From Magnetofaba australis IT-1 (lineage in GTDB: Bacteria > Pseudomonadota > Magnetococcia > Magnetococcales > Magnetococcaceae), in assembly GCF_002109495.1 (NCBI RefSeq), contig NZ_LVJN01000019.1, forward strand, positions 124,001-188,000: 64,000 nucleotides of DNA, given 5' to 3'. Below the pieces are notes generated by a model that saw nothing but the letters and a program-made list of their open reading frames with translations, did no database searches and was not told where the DNA came from. A program made the position numbers and the translations under genes. Of this stretch, positions 42,093-50,973 are shown in pieces. Positions within the stretch are counted from its first letter, which is position 1. The number at the start of each line of letters is the position of its first letter.

Positions 42093-43146
42093 TTACTCAC
42101 TCTCAGTTGGGAGAATCCTGACCTTATCGCCATCGCGCAGTTGATGCTGCCCGCGCGTCACATACGCCGCGTAGTCGGAGAGGTCCGTGGTGACGATGGC
42201 CGCATCGGCCTCCAGGTGGGCAAAGCGCACCGGAGTGAGATGGACCTGGGACTCCCCTTCACGCAACACATAGAGTTCGGCGTGCTGGCCCTCGGGCAGA
42301 TGCAGCGCCGCCACCGCCACGCGATAGCCCACCGCGCGCTCCCGACTGGCCAGACGCGCGGAAAGACGCAACCCGGCGCTTAGTGGCGCAGCGGGCGCGC
42401 CCGTCAACGCCACGGTGGCCTCAAAAAAAGCCGCTCTCCTCACTGGCGCGGGCGATCTCCGTCACCCGGCCCGTCATCGGCTCGGCGCCCGGCAGGGTGG
42501 GGAAGGCGATGGCCACCGGCGCGGCGGGGTCCACCGCCGCCGCCTGCGCCGCCGTCAGGCGAATGGATGCGCGCCACGGCGCGTCATCGGCCTTGAAGGC
42601 GACAATGGGCGTGGTCACGGCGACCGGCCCCGGATGCTCGGCGTGGACCAGCAGAATGCGCCCGGCGGCGGGAGCGCGCAGGGTGTGGCGGCTCAGATGC
42701 TCCTGCGCTTCGCGCAGCGCCGTGCGCTGCTGCACCAGATTCAACTCCGCCTGATCCAACCGCTCCTGGGAGGCGATCTCCCGCTTCACCAGCGACTGCG
42801 CTCGCTTGAGCGCCTGTTCCGCCACCCGCAGCGCCTCCCGGTTCTGTAGCAGACGCTGCTGGGCGGTGAAGGGGTCGAGGCGGGCGATCACCTGCCCTTT
42901 GCGCACCGGCTCCCCGTCCTCCACCAGAATCTCTGTCATGTCGCCGCCGACGCGAAAAGTGAGCGCGCGCGGGCTCGGCTCCAGCGTGCCCACCGCGTCG
43001 ATGCCGCCCGCCGTTTCGGTTTGGCTCAAGGGCAGAACCTCCACCGGGAACGGCGTCTCAGCGGCGCGCGCGGGGAGGGCGCACAGGGCGCAGGCGGCCA
43101 GCAGCGCGGCGGCCAGCAGCGGACGAGGATTATGCGGGATCGGCAT
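42093..43146 (-). pseudogene. RND efflux periplasmic adaptor, frameshifted in a T7 run
   Basis: The N-terminal 241 residues have a signal peptide (cleavage near LPARA), a barrel-sandwich part (VGGDMTEILVEDGEPVRKGQ) and helical hairpin. They stop after SEESGFF. The frame continues as EATVALTGAPAAPL in a different phase. The shift lies in seven A on the plus strand (42423-42429). With six the gene would give one 350-residue HlyD/AcrA-type adaptor. The C-terminal part has the usual membrane-proximal beta domain. It overlaps the upstream permease by 17 bases, so both belong to one efflux operon. Confidence 0.85.
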
Positions 43147-46100
43147 CGGCGGAATCCTGGCTGGGGGCGGCGTCGTTGGGGACGGCGCGGAAGCGGGAGA
43201 AGAGGGTGTAGAGGGCGGGCACCAGGAACAGCAGCAGCACCGTGGAGCTGATCAGGCCGCCGATGATGATCACCGCCAGCGGCTTGAACATGCTGGTGCT
43301 CAGCGCCAGCGGGATCATGCCGGCGATGGTGGTGACCGAGGTGAGCAGCACCGGCATGAAGCGTTTGCAGGCGGCCTCGGCGGCCACTTGATCGACGCCC
43401 CAATGGGGATTCTCACGGCGGATGCGGTTGCCCTCTTCCACCATCAGAATGGAGTCGTTGACCACAATGCCCATGAGGCTGGCGGCGCCCAGGGCGGCGA
43501 TAAAGGAGATGCTCTGACCGCTCCAGGAGAGCGCCCAGATGGAGCCGATGATGGAGAAGGGGATGGCCGAGAAGATGACGATGGGCTGCAGAAAGCTGCG
43601 GAACTGCAGCACGAACACCGCGAAGATCAGCGCAATCACCAGCCCGGTCTGCATGCCCAATCCCTGGAAGCTCTCCTGACTATCCTTCAGCGCGCCGCCC
43701 AGGGCGATGTTCACTCCGGCGGGCGGCGGGGCTTCTTTCTGTACGCGCTCCAGAATGCGCGCGCCCACCGTGGCGGCGTCCTCGCCGGGGTTGAGCCACA
43801 GATCGATCTCCACCTGCGGTTGGAAATTGACGTGGCGGATGTCGGTCTGACCGGGATCGAAACGCAGCGCGGCGACGTCGCTGGCGGGCACGCCATGGCC
43901 CTGGGCGTTACTCAGGGTGATCCCCTCCAGCACGCTCCACGGGGCCTGTTCAGGGATGGCCCACTTGAGCAGAATGGGGAAGCCGCGTCCGGTGTCGTCA
44001 CGGTAGCGATCCACCTCCCAGCCATAGGTGAGCATGGCCGCCAATTGGTCAATGCGCGGTTTGTCCACGCCGCTGGCCAGGGCCTTCTGTTGGTTATGCA
44101 TCAGGCGCAGGGTGCGGCGGCTGGGCAGCGCGCCGTTCTGAATCAAACGCGCATCGGCGGTTTGGTGGATCAAGTCGTCGATGGCGCGGCCATAGCGCAG
44201 CAGGGCGGGGTGGTCGGCGCCGGTCAGCTCGATGGTGAGATTGGACTTTTTGCGCCCGGCGGAGGCGGGGTCGGAGGTGGCGAAATTGAAGCGCGCATAG
44301 CGGCGCAGATCGTCCAACTCCCGCGATAGCCGCATCTGTAGCGCCACCAGACCGGGTTTGTCGTTGTGGGTGGTCTCCAGCAGGAACACCACGTCGCCGA
44401 ATTCGTTGAGTCCCAGACTCACAAACGGATAGGAGCTCCCCACCATCACCGAGAAGCGCCGCACCTCGTCGTTGGCGCGCAGGCGCTCCTCAACCCGTCT
44501 GGCCAGGGCGTCGCGATCTCCATCCGTGGCGCCGGGAGGCATGGTGATGTTGATGGTCATGTTGGCGTCGCCGGGGTGGGGGAAGATCTCCACCGGCAGC
44601 GTTCCCATATGGTTGACTGTCACCATCAGGGCGCCGACAAAAAACGGGATGATGACCCAACGCAGAGCAGTGAGCTTGAGCACAATGCGCCGGTAGATGC
44701 GATCGCGAAACGGAATCAGCGCGTTGAGGAAGCTGGGCGGGTTGGGGATCCCCAGCAGCCTGCCGCGGGTGCCCATGGTGCTGAGCAGCAAAGAGGCGAA
44801 GGTGACCGCCATCACCAGGCTCGAGACCAGGCAGAGCCAGATGGTCACCGACAGGCTGCGCATGTAGATGCTGGCGTAGGTGTCCAGCAGGAACACCGGC
44901 GAGAACGCCAGCATGGTGGTCAGGGTGGAGGAGAACAGCGGCGAGATGGCCGAACTGGCGCCGCGAATGGCGGCGTGCTTGACGTCGTAGCCATGATAGG
45001 TGTTGAGCAGATAGGCGTTTTCGGTAATGACGATGCTGTTGTCGACGATCAGCCCCAGGGCGATGAGGAAGCCGGCGATGGTGACCTGCTGAATGCCGTA
45101 AGGGGTGAACGACAGCAGCATCAGCGAGGCCAGCAGCGCCAGCGGCACCACTGAACTGATGATCAGGGTCGAGCGCAGCCCCACCGCCAGCAACAGCACG
45201 CCGAACAGAATCGCCACCCCCTGGGCGATATTGCCCAGCAGGCCGGTGAGAGTGCGCTCCACATCGCGGCTCTGATCGAAGGTCCAACCGGCGTTGATCC
45301 CGGCGGGCAACTCCTGGCGCAGGGTTTCCAGCACCACGTCCACCCGCTGCTTAAGGGTGAGCATGTTGGCCTTGGGGTCGGCGGAGGCTTTGACGAAAAT
45401 CGCCGCTACGCCGTTATCGCGGGCGTGGTAGTCGGCCCCCAGGGCTTGCGGCTCGATGCGGGCGATATCGCGCAGCGCCACGCTGTCGCCCTGGGCGGTG
45501 AGAATGCGCGTGGCGGCGATATCCGCCATGCTGTGATAGCGCTGTTCAGGGCCCAGAAGATGGAAGCTCTGCCCCACCAGATCCACCCGGCCGCCGGGGG
45601 GCTGGGCGTTGTCGGCGCGAATGGCGTCGGCTGCTTGCTGCGGGGTCAGGCGCAAATGGGTCATGGCCGCCGCATCCAGCGCCACCACGATATTCTTATC
45701 CGGGGTCAGGGCCTCCACCTTCTTCAACCCGTTGACCGCGCGCAAGCGCTCCTCGAGCACCCGCGCCCACTGCTGCATTTTCGCGGTGGGGGCGCTGTCT
45801 GAGGTGATGCTGAGCAGGAAGGGGGAGAGGAAGTCAGAGAAGCGCGCCAGCTCCAGGTGATACTCCAGCCCGGCAGGCAGTTGCGCGATGATCCGCGTGA
45901 TGCGCGAGGTGATCTCGTCGCGCTGGGCGTTCAGGTCGGTTCCGAACTGGAACTCCAGATCGATCTTGCCGCGATTGTAGGTGACGTCGGAGGTGACCTT
46001 TTTCAGATCCGGCAGGGAGCGGAATTCCCGCTCCAGAGGCTTGAGCACCGAGTGCTGGAAGTCCCGCGGCGAGGCCCCGGGCAACGTCAGGTGGACGTCG

Positions 46101-46273
46101 ATGATGGGCATGTCGGTATCTGGATCCTGCGCCACCGGCATGCTGAAGAAGGAGAGCGCGCCAAAGGCGATGGTCACGGCGATGATCAGCAGGGTGAAGT
46201 GCCGGTTCTCAATGATGAACTTGACGAACCGGTCGAGCGGACCGAAGCGGCTCTCCAAGGTCTCTTCTGGCAT
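43130..46273 (-). CDS. RND-family efflux permease (HAE1/AcrB-like)
   Basis: 1047 residues with the usual twelve membrane segments and two large periplasmic loops. The proton-relay helix reads GLIVDNSIVITEN (about D410-N411), where AcrB has two aspartates. One missing aspartate occurs in some RND groups and may alter coupling. The pump expels drugs or other small molecules with the adaptor encoded just after it; no outer-membrane TolC-like gene is nearby. Permease-before-adaptor order is less common than the reverse. Confidence 0.93.
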   Translation of the reverse strand: MPEETLESRFGPLDRFVKFIIENRHFTLLIIAVTIAFGALSFFSMPVAQDPDTDMPIIDVHLTLPGASPRDFQHSVLKPLEREFRSLPDLKKVTSDVTYNRGKIDLEFQFGTDLNAQRDEITSRITRIIAQLPAGLEYHLELARFSDFLSPFLLSITSDSAPTAKMQQWARVLEERLRAVNGLKKVEALTPDKNIVVALDAAAMTHLRLTPQQAADAIRADNAQPPGGRVDLVGQSFHLLGPEQRYHSMADIAATRILTAQGDSVALRDIARIEPQALGADYHARDNGVAAIFVKASADPKANMLTLKQRVDVVLETLRQELPAGINAGWTFDQSRDVERTLTGLLGNIAQGVAILFGVLLLAVGLRSTLIISSVVPLALLASLMLLSFTPYGIQQVTIAGFLIALGLIVDNSIVITENAYLLNTYHGYDVKHAAIRGASSAISPLFSSTLTTMLAFSPVFLLDTYASIYMRSLSVTIWLCLVSSLVMAVTFASLLLSTMGTRGRLLGIPNPPSFLNALIPFRDRIYRRIVLKLTALRWVIIPFFVGALMVTVNHMGTLPVEIFPHPGDANMTINITMPPGATDGDRDALARRVEERLRANDEVRRFSVMVGSSYPFVSLGLNEFGDVVFLLETTHNDKPGLVALQMRLSRELDDLRRYARFNFATSDPASAGRKKSNLTIELTGADHPALLRYGRAIDDLIHQTADARLIQNGALPSRRTLRLMHNQQKALASGVDKPRIDQLAAMLTYGWEVDRYRDDTGRGFPILLKWAIPEQAPWSVLEGITLSNAQGHGVPASDVAALRFDPGQTDIRHVNFQPQVEIDLWLNPGEDAATVGARILERVQKEAPPPAGVNIALGGALKDSQESFQGLGMQTGLVIALIFAVFVLQFRSFLQPIVIFSAIPFSIIGSIWALSWSGQSISFIAALGAASLMGIVVNDSILMVEEGNRIRRENPHWGVDQVAAEAACKRFMPVLLTSVTTIAGMIPLALSTSMFKPLAVIIIGGLISSTVLLLFLVPALYTLFSRFRAVPNDAAPSQDSADADPA

Positions 46274-46423
46274 GCGATCGGTCGCTTATTCTGGCGGTGA
46301 ATCCGGCGAGGGGCGCAGTCAACCTAGCAGATTTTGCAGGAGAAAGCCATCCAATGAGGTGGCCAACTCAGCCTGGCGGCGGTTAGGATGTCGCATGAAT
46401 TCAGATTCTTGGGGAGGAGCGAT

Positions 46424-47377
46424 ATGGTCAATCTGGCGTTGATCGGCTGCGGCTACTGGGGGGCGAAGTATCTGGCCACGTTGACCGGGCTGGCGGATTG
46501 CCGACTGCGCTGGGTATACAACCGGCGCACGGTAATTGCGGCCTCTGCGTTGCCGCCTGGAGCGCGCTTCACCACCCGGCTGGCGGATATCCTCAGTGAT
46601 GACGCGGTGCAGGGCGCCATTGTCGCCACGCCGCTGGCCTCCCATTTTGAGATCGCCCGCGCGCTGCTGCAGGCGGGTAAGGATGTGTTGGTGGAGAAGC
46701 CGTTCACCGCCACCGCTGCGCAGGCGGCGGCGCTGCGCGATCTGGCCGCTGAGCGCGGGCGCATCTGCATGGCGGGGCACATTCTCCTGTACAACCCGGC
46801 GGTGGATGCGGCGTTGGCGGCGATGCAGGGCGAGGCGGATTTTGCGCTGCGCTATATCCACTCCCGCCGCGCCTCCACCGGGGCGTTTCGTGCGGATGCA
46901 GACGTGGTGTGGAATCTGGCCAGTCACGACCTCTATCTGGCGCACTTTCTGGCCGGGGGCGCGGCGGCGGTGAGTGTGAACGCCCATGGCGCGGCGCTGG
47001 TGGACCCCGGGCAAGTGGATGCCGCCGATGTGGCGGTGCGCTACGCCAACGGGGTGCAGGCGTTGATCCATGTGAGCCGGGTGCAGCCGGGCAAGACGCG
47101 GGAGACGCTGCTGGTGGGTGCGCGGCGGCAGATCGTGGTGGATGACGGGCCGGAGAAAAGCGTCACCGCCCATGCGCTGGATGGCTCCCACGAACCTCTG
47201 GCGCTGCCGGTGGCGGAGTCGATGCCGCTGGCCAATCAGTGTCGTCACTTTGTGGATCGCATCGGCGACCGGCAAGCGCCGTTGTCGGATGCGGCGGCGG
47301 GGTGGGAGAACGTGCGCCAACTGGAGGCGGCGACGCGGGCGCTGCAGACGGGTCAGGAGCAGAGCCTCATGCAATGA
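46424..47377 (+). CDS. Gfo/Idh/MocA-family oxidoreductase
   Basis: 317 residues. The NAD(P) fold begins LALIGCGYWGAKYLATL and holds VLVEKPFTATAAQA (the conserved EKP). The C-terminal part, with ADVVWNLASHDLYLAHFL, is the usual substrate-binding sheet. Such enzymes reduce or oxidise sugar or inositol derivatives. The substrate could be a nucleotide sugar, but the neighbours do not tell. The ATG at 46424 has GGGGAGGAG; an upstream in-frame start is rejected. Confidence 0.88.
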   Translation: MVNLALIGCGYWGAKYLATLTGLADCRLRWVYNRRTVIAASALPPGARFTTRLADILSDDAVQGAIVATPLASHFEIARALLQAGKDVLVEKPFTATAAQAAALRDLAAERGRICMAGHILLYNPAVDAALAAMQGEADFALRYIHSRRASTGAFRADADVVWNLASHDLYLAHFLAGGAAAVSVNAHGAALVDPGQVDAADVAVRYANGVQALIHVSRVQPGKTRETLLVGARRQIVVDDGPEKSVTAHALDGSHEPLALPVAESMPLANQCRHFVDRIGDRQAPLSDAAAGWENVRQLEAATRALQTGQEQSLMQ

Positions 47378-47465
47378 GACCTCTGGGCAGAGGGGGGAAG
47401 CGCCTTGGGCAGAGCCTCAGCGCAGCACCCTCTTTTGTTTCTCAGAAGCCGGTTCCGCGACCGCT

Positions 47466-48107
47466 TCAAGCCGACTTGGCAGAGCGATCGGTCAACGCCA
47501 GCGCGCCGCGATAGAACAGATAGGTGGCGCCCATCTGCAGCACATGGAAGATATCATTGTTGTTGAAGTATTGGTGCAGGCTGAAGCCGGATATCTGCAC
47601 CCCGGAGGAGACGAAGGTGAGCAGAATGCCGAGGCTGATGGCGGCGCTGCCGGGGCGTTTGCCGCGCAGCTGGCTGGCGCCGTGGAACCCCAGCGCCACC
47701 AGCATGGCGACGCCATAATCGCCGATGACCAGGAGAAACTCCCGCGAGATGCTGGTGAGGCCGATATAGATCGCCAGCTTGATCACCGCGATGGTGATCA
47801 GCAGCGTACGCCAACTGTCGGTCAGGTGCGAGAAGGCCAGCGACAGCAGCAGGAAGAAGCTGAAGCCGCCCATGGCCAGCAGGGTGGCCAGCCACAGCGC
47901 TTCGGCGGCGGTCTCGCCGAGCATGAGCTGAAAACCGTGCATGGTTCCGCCAGCGATGGCGGCCACGCTGCCGCAGGCTAAGGCGAGGAGCCACAGAACG
48001 CGCGTTTTGTGGCCCGCCAGTCGCGGCCACAGGCGCGCCAGAAGAAAAATCCCGAAGGCGGCCAGAATGTAGTCGGTGGCCATCACCGACGGTTCGCTCA
48101 ACTGCAT
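47466..48107 (-). CDS. Unknown membrane protein, 213 aa (DUF6962-like)
   Basis: About seven membrane segments run through the chain. Conserved-looking histidines lie in GGTMHGFQ, in SLHQYFNNNDIFHVLQ and elsewhere. The last stretch, LQMGATYLFYRGALALTD, resembles small seven-helix membrane proteins of unknown function that I recall as DUF6962. The start has AGGAGAG upstream. No function can be inferred from the neighbours. Confidence 0.75.
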   Translation of the reverse strand: MQLSEPSVMATDYILAAFGIFLLARLWPRLAGHKTRVLWLLALACGSVAAIAGGTMHGFQLMLGETAAEALWLATLLAMGGFSFFLLLSLAFSHLTDSWRTLLITIAVIKLAIYIGLTSISREFLLVIGDYGVAMLVALGFHGASQLRGKRPGSAAISLGILLTFVSSGVQISGFSLHQYFNNNDIFHVLQMGATYLFYRGALALTDRSAKSA

Positions 48108-48598
48108 GAGACTCTCCTGGACTGTGTGCGTAAGCTATTGGGCGTCAAGGGGTTGCGGCGCGGCTCCAGAATGCGCCGCGCGCGCGCCGCTGTCACCCCC
48201 TCAAGCGAAACCGCCAAGCGGGCGAGCGCATCGCCAATCTCACGTGCTGGGTATCGGAGCGCCGGGAGTGAAGAGTGGCGAGTCAGCGCCGTCGAGGGCT
48301 TTCGTTGAAGCTGGGTTGTTGCGCAAAAGTCACTGATTTTAAAATAAAATTACCAGCATTTAACTGCGTGATCGCTGGCTGAAGGCAGAGAATTTCACCA
48401 TGGAAACAAGAGCCTGTGAGGCCGTCATGATGGCGTCATTAAAAATTTACTAATAAGTATATTCAAAAATTCGCATTTACTGTTTACATCCCCCCGGATC
48501 TCCATTTTATACTGGATAGGAAGATTTTGGGGAAACCTCCGCGCGGGCCGATTGTCGGTCCATTCGCCCTCCCCAAAATATCGGTGGGAGAAGGGGTT
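48108..48598 (+). other. AT-rich intergenic region and probable promoter of the mbx-like operon
   Basis: The 491 bases hold no gene that I can support. From about 48330 to 48520 the DNA is much more AT-rich than its surroundings (for example TTTTAAAATAAAATTACC and AAAAATTTACTAATAAG), as expected of a promoter. A dyad, TTTTGGGGA (48525-48533) with TCCCCAAAA (48570-48578), lies just before the ribosome site of mrpE and could fold in the leader RNA. No clear sigma-54 element was found. Confidence 0.6.
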
Positions 48599-49096
48599 AT
48601 GGATGCAAACCGCGCCGTGTTCGCCTCAGCGATCACGCTGTTCCTGTTCTGGCTGCTGCTCTCCGGCTCCCTGGCGTGGGACGTGCTGCTGATCGGCGCG
48701 CTGGCCTCTGCGCTTATCGCGCGTTTGATGCCCGCCAGCCTCTCGCCGTTGACGGAGTTCCGCGCCACCCCCGGCGGCGTCATCGCCGCCGTGACCTTCC
48801 TGTTCGTATTCCTGTGGGAGTTGGTCAAGGCCAACCTGCGTCTGGCGCGCATTGTGTTGACGCCGTCGCTGCCCATTGCGCCCGGTTTCGTCAAAGTGCG
48901 CACCAAACTCACCAGCCGCATGGGACGTCTGCTGCTGGCCAACGCCATCACCCTGACGCCCGGCACGCTGACCGTTGAACTGGACGGCGAGTGGCTCTTC
49001 ATCCACTGGGTCACCGCCCAGGCCGACGACGTGGAGGCGGCCACCGCCGCCATCGTCACCGGCTTTGAGAAGCACCTGGAGGCGATGTATGGCTGA
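48599..49096 (+). CDS. mrpE: Mrp/Mbx subunit E-like (MnhE)
   Basis: 165 residues with two or three membrane segments at the N-terminus and a cytoplasmic tail that contains LLANAITLTPGTLTVEL, the MnhE signature. It is the first gene of the Mrp-complex I hybrid operon and corresponds to MbxA. The ATG is preceded by GGGAGAAGGGG. Its end overlaps the next gene by 8 bases. Confidence 0.92.
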   Translation: MDANRAVFASAITLFLFWLLLSGSLAWDVLLIGALASALIARLMPASLSPLTEFRATPGGVIAAVTFLFVFLWELVKANLRLARIVLTPSLPIAPGFVKVRTKLTSRMGRLLLANAITLTPGTLTVELDGEWLFIHWVTAQADDVEAATAAIVTGFEKHLEAMYG

Positions 49097-49349
49097 CCTG
49101 CTGATTCCCGTGGCGGGCGTGTTGATCGCCATCGCCCTGCTGCTGGCCCTCTACCGCTTTGTCTGCGGCCCCACCACGGCGGACCGCATCGCCGCGTTTG
49201 ACGTGGCCACGGTGGCCTCCATCGGCGGCATTGCGCTGATCGCGCTGCTGGCCGAGCGGGCGATCTATCTGGACGCGGCCCTGGTTTACGGGCTGCTCTC
49301 CTTCCTCGGCGTCATTGTGGCGGCGCGTTATCTGGATCGGGGGTTGTGA
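49089..49349 (+). CDS. mrpF: Mrp/Mbx subunit F-like (MnhF)
   Basis: 86 residues, three membrane segments. MnhF signatures are LYRFVCGPTTADRIAAFD and LDAALVYGLLSFLG. It is a small membrane subunit of the Mrp-type Na+/H+ translocating module (MbxB equivalent). It overlaps the genes on both sides, so translation is coupled. Confidence 0.93.
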   Translation: MADLLIPVAGVLIAIALLLALYRFVCGPTTADRIAAFDVATVASIGGIALIALLAERAIYLDAALVYGLLSFLGVIVAARYLDRGL

Positions 49350-49678
49350 TGTTGACCGATATCGGCGCCGTGTTGATGACCCTGGGCGCGCTGTTCCTGC
49401 TGCTGGGCGGGTTGGGGCTGGTGCGCATGCCCGATCTCTACAACCGCATTCAGGCGGGGACCAAAGCCACCACCCTGGGGCTGATGTTGCTGCTTATCGG
49501 GGTGGGCTTCCTGCACCCGGATTGGTGGAACAAGCTGTTGCTGCTGGGGCTGTTCCTACTGTTCACCAACCCGCTGTCGGCGCAGGTGCTGGCCCGTGCG
49601 GCCCACCGCAGCGGCGTGAGTCCCGCCCCGCAGACGCGGGTGGATCGTCTGGCCGAAGCCACGGGAGAGGAGCCATGA
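49349..49678 (+). CDS. mrpG: Mrp/Mbx subunit G-like (MnhG)
   Basis: 109 residues, three membrane segments. The motif GLVRMPDLYNRIQAGTKATTLG is diagnostic for MnhG. The MbxC equivalent of the complex. The ATG overlaps the stop of mrpF; a GTG one codon earlier is also possible. The short hydrophilic tail is not conserved. Confidence 0.93.
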   Translation: MLTDIGAVLMTLGALFLLLGGLGLVRMPDLYNRIQAGTKATTLGLMLLLIGVGFLHPDWWNKLLLLGLFLLFTNPLSAQVLARAAHRSGVSPAPQTRVDRLAEATGEEP

Positions 49679-49929
49679 GTTCCCTGATGCTCGCCATCGC
49701 CGCATTTACCGTGCTGGCGATGCTGGCGGCGGCGCTGATCGCCACCTTCAGCAAGAGTCTGTCGGCGTCGATTCTGGCCGCCGGACTGGTCAGTCTGCTG
49801 GCCTCGGTGCTGTTTCTGGTGCTGGCTGCGCCCGACGTGGCCATGACCGAAGCGGCCATCGGCAGCGGTCTGACCACTTTCCTATTCTTTTTTGTGCTGG
49901 CCCGGGTGCGGGGAGGCGACAATGACTAA
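49675..49929 (+). CDS. MbhD/MbxD-like subunit (DUF4040)
   Basis: 84 residues with three membrane segments. LLASVLFLVLAAPDVAMTEA is the DUF4040 signature, which in Mrp systems is the C-terminal part of MrpA. Here it is a separate gene, as in archaeal mbh and mbx operons. Its ATG overlaps the mrpG stop (ATGA). Confidence 0.9.
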   Translation: MSSLMLAIAAFTVLAMLAAALIATFSKSLSASILAAGLVSLLASVLFLVLAAPDVAMTEAAIGSGLTTFLFFFVLARVRGGDND

Positions 49930-50617
49930 CCGCATCGCCGTGATCGTGCTGCTGCTGGGGTTGGGCGGGGTGTTCGCCAATCTGCTGATGGGCTACGTCC
50001 CCGACGCCGACCTCAACCGCAGCGGCGCCTACTACGCGCAGCACACCGCCGCCGAGACCGGTTCGGCCAACGTGGTGACCGCCATCATCGTCACCTATCG
50101 CGGCCTGGACACCCTGGGCGAGGTGACGGTGCTGTTCCTCACCGCCGCCATCCTCGGTCTGGCGCTGGCGCTGGAGAGTCGGCCCCAGGCCGCGCCGCGT
50201 CCGCCCAGCGGCGAGCTGCTCACCACCGGATCGCGCCTGCTGGCGCCGCTCATCGTGTTGTTCGGCGTCTATGTGTTCTTGAACGGCCACCTGACGCCGG
50301 GCGGCGGCTTCCAGGGCGGCGCGATTCTGGCCTCGGCCACGCTGCTGCTGCTGCTCACCGATCCGCTCAAGAAGTTCGGCCATGGGCTGATCTCGCGGGT
50401 GGAGTCGGGCTCCGGCTTCTTCTACGTGAGCATCGGCGTGCTGGGCATGGTGCTGGCGGGGGGCTTCCTGGATAACCGCATTCTGCCCCTGGGGACCTTT
50501 GGTTCGCTGCTGTCGGCGGGGGCGATTCCGCTGATCTACAGCCTGATTGGATTGAAGGTGGGGGCGGAGTTCAGCTCCATGCTGGCCAACCTCGCCGACA
50601 CGGAGGAGCGCAAATGA
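49922..50617 (+). CDS. mrpB: MbhE-like plus MnhB fused subunit
   Basis: 231 residues. The N-terminal 90 residues, with TAIIVTYRGLDTLGEVTVLF, resemble the end of MrpA (MbhE). The rest is MnhB, with LFGVYVFLNGHLTPGGGFQGG. It corresponds to MbxF with an MbhE-like part in front. Several membrane segments. It overlaps both neighbours by a few bases. Confidence 0.88.
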   Translation: MTNRIAVIVLLLGLGGVFANLLMGYVPDADLNRSGAYYAQHTAAETGSANVVTAIIVTYRGLDTLGEVTVLFLTAAILGLALALESRPQAAPRPPSGELLTTGSRLLAPLIVLFGVYVFLNGHLTPGGGFQGGAILASATLLLLLTDPLKKFGHGLISRVESGSGFFYVSIGVLGMVLAGGFLDNRILPLGTFGSLLSAGAIPLIYSLIGLKVGAEFSSMLANLADTEERK

Positions 50618-50973
50618 TCGCCAAAATCGCCATGGCCTCGGGCTTTGCGCTGATTCTCATCGGTCTCTACGGCGCCCTGACCCATCGCAACATGCTGCGC
50701 ATGATCGTCTCCTTCACCATCGCCAGCACCGGCGTCAATGTGGCGCTGGTGGCGGTGGGGTGGATGCTGGGCCGCACCGCGCCGATTCTCGACGCGGCGG
50801 TTCCCGTCACTGAGGCGCTGCAGCGGGTGATCGACCCGGTGCCGCAGGCGTTGGTGCTGACCGCCATCGTCATCGGTCTGGGGGTCACCGCGCTGATGCT
50901 GGCCTACGCCTATCGGCTGCACGCCACCAAAGGCGGTTTGGACATCACCGACCACACGGAGTTGAAATGGTGA
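50614..50973 (+). CDS. mrpC: Mrp/Mbx subunit C-like (MnhC/NuoK)
   Basis: 119 residues, three membrane segments, NuoK-like. It has LIGLYGALTHRNMLRMIVSF and a later VPQALVLTAIVIGLGVTAL, the MnhC signature. MbxG equivalent. ATGA overlap with the preceding gene and 7-base overlap with the next. Confidence 0.92.
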   Translation: MIAKIAMASGFALILIGLYGALTHRNMLRMIVSFTIASTGVNVALVAVGWMLGRTAPILDAAVPVTEALQRVIDPVPQALVLTAIVIGLGVTALMLAYAYRLHATKGGLDITDHTELKW

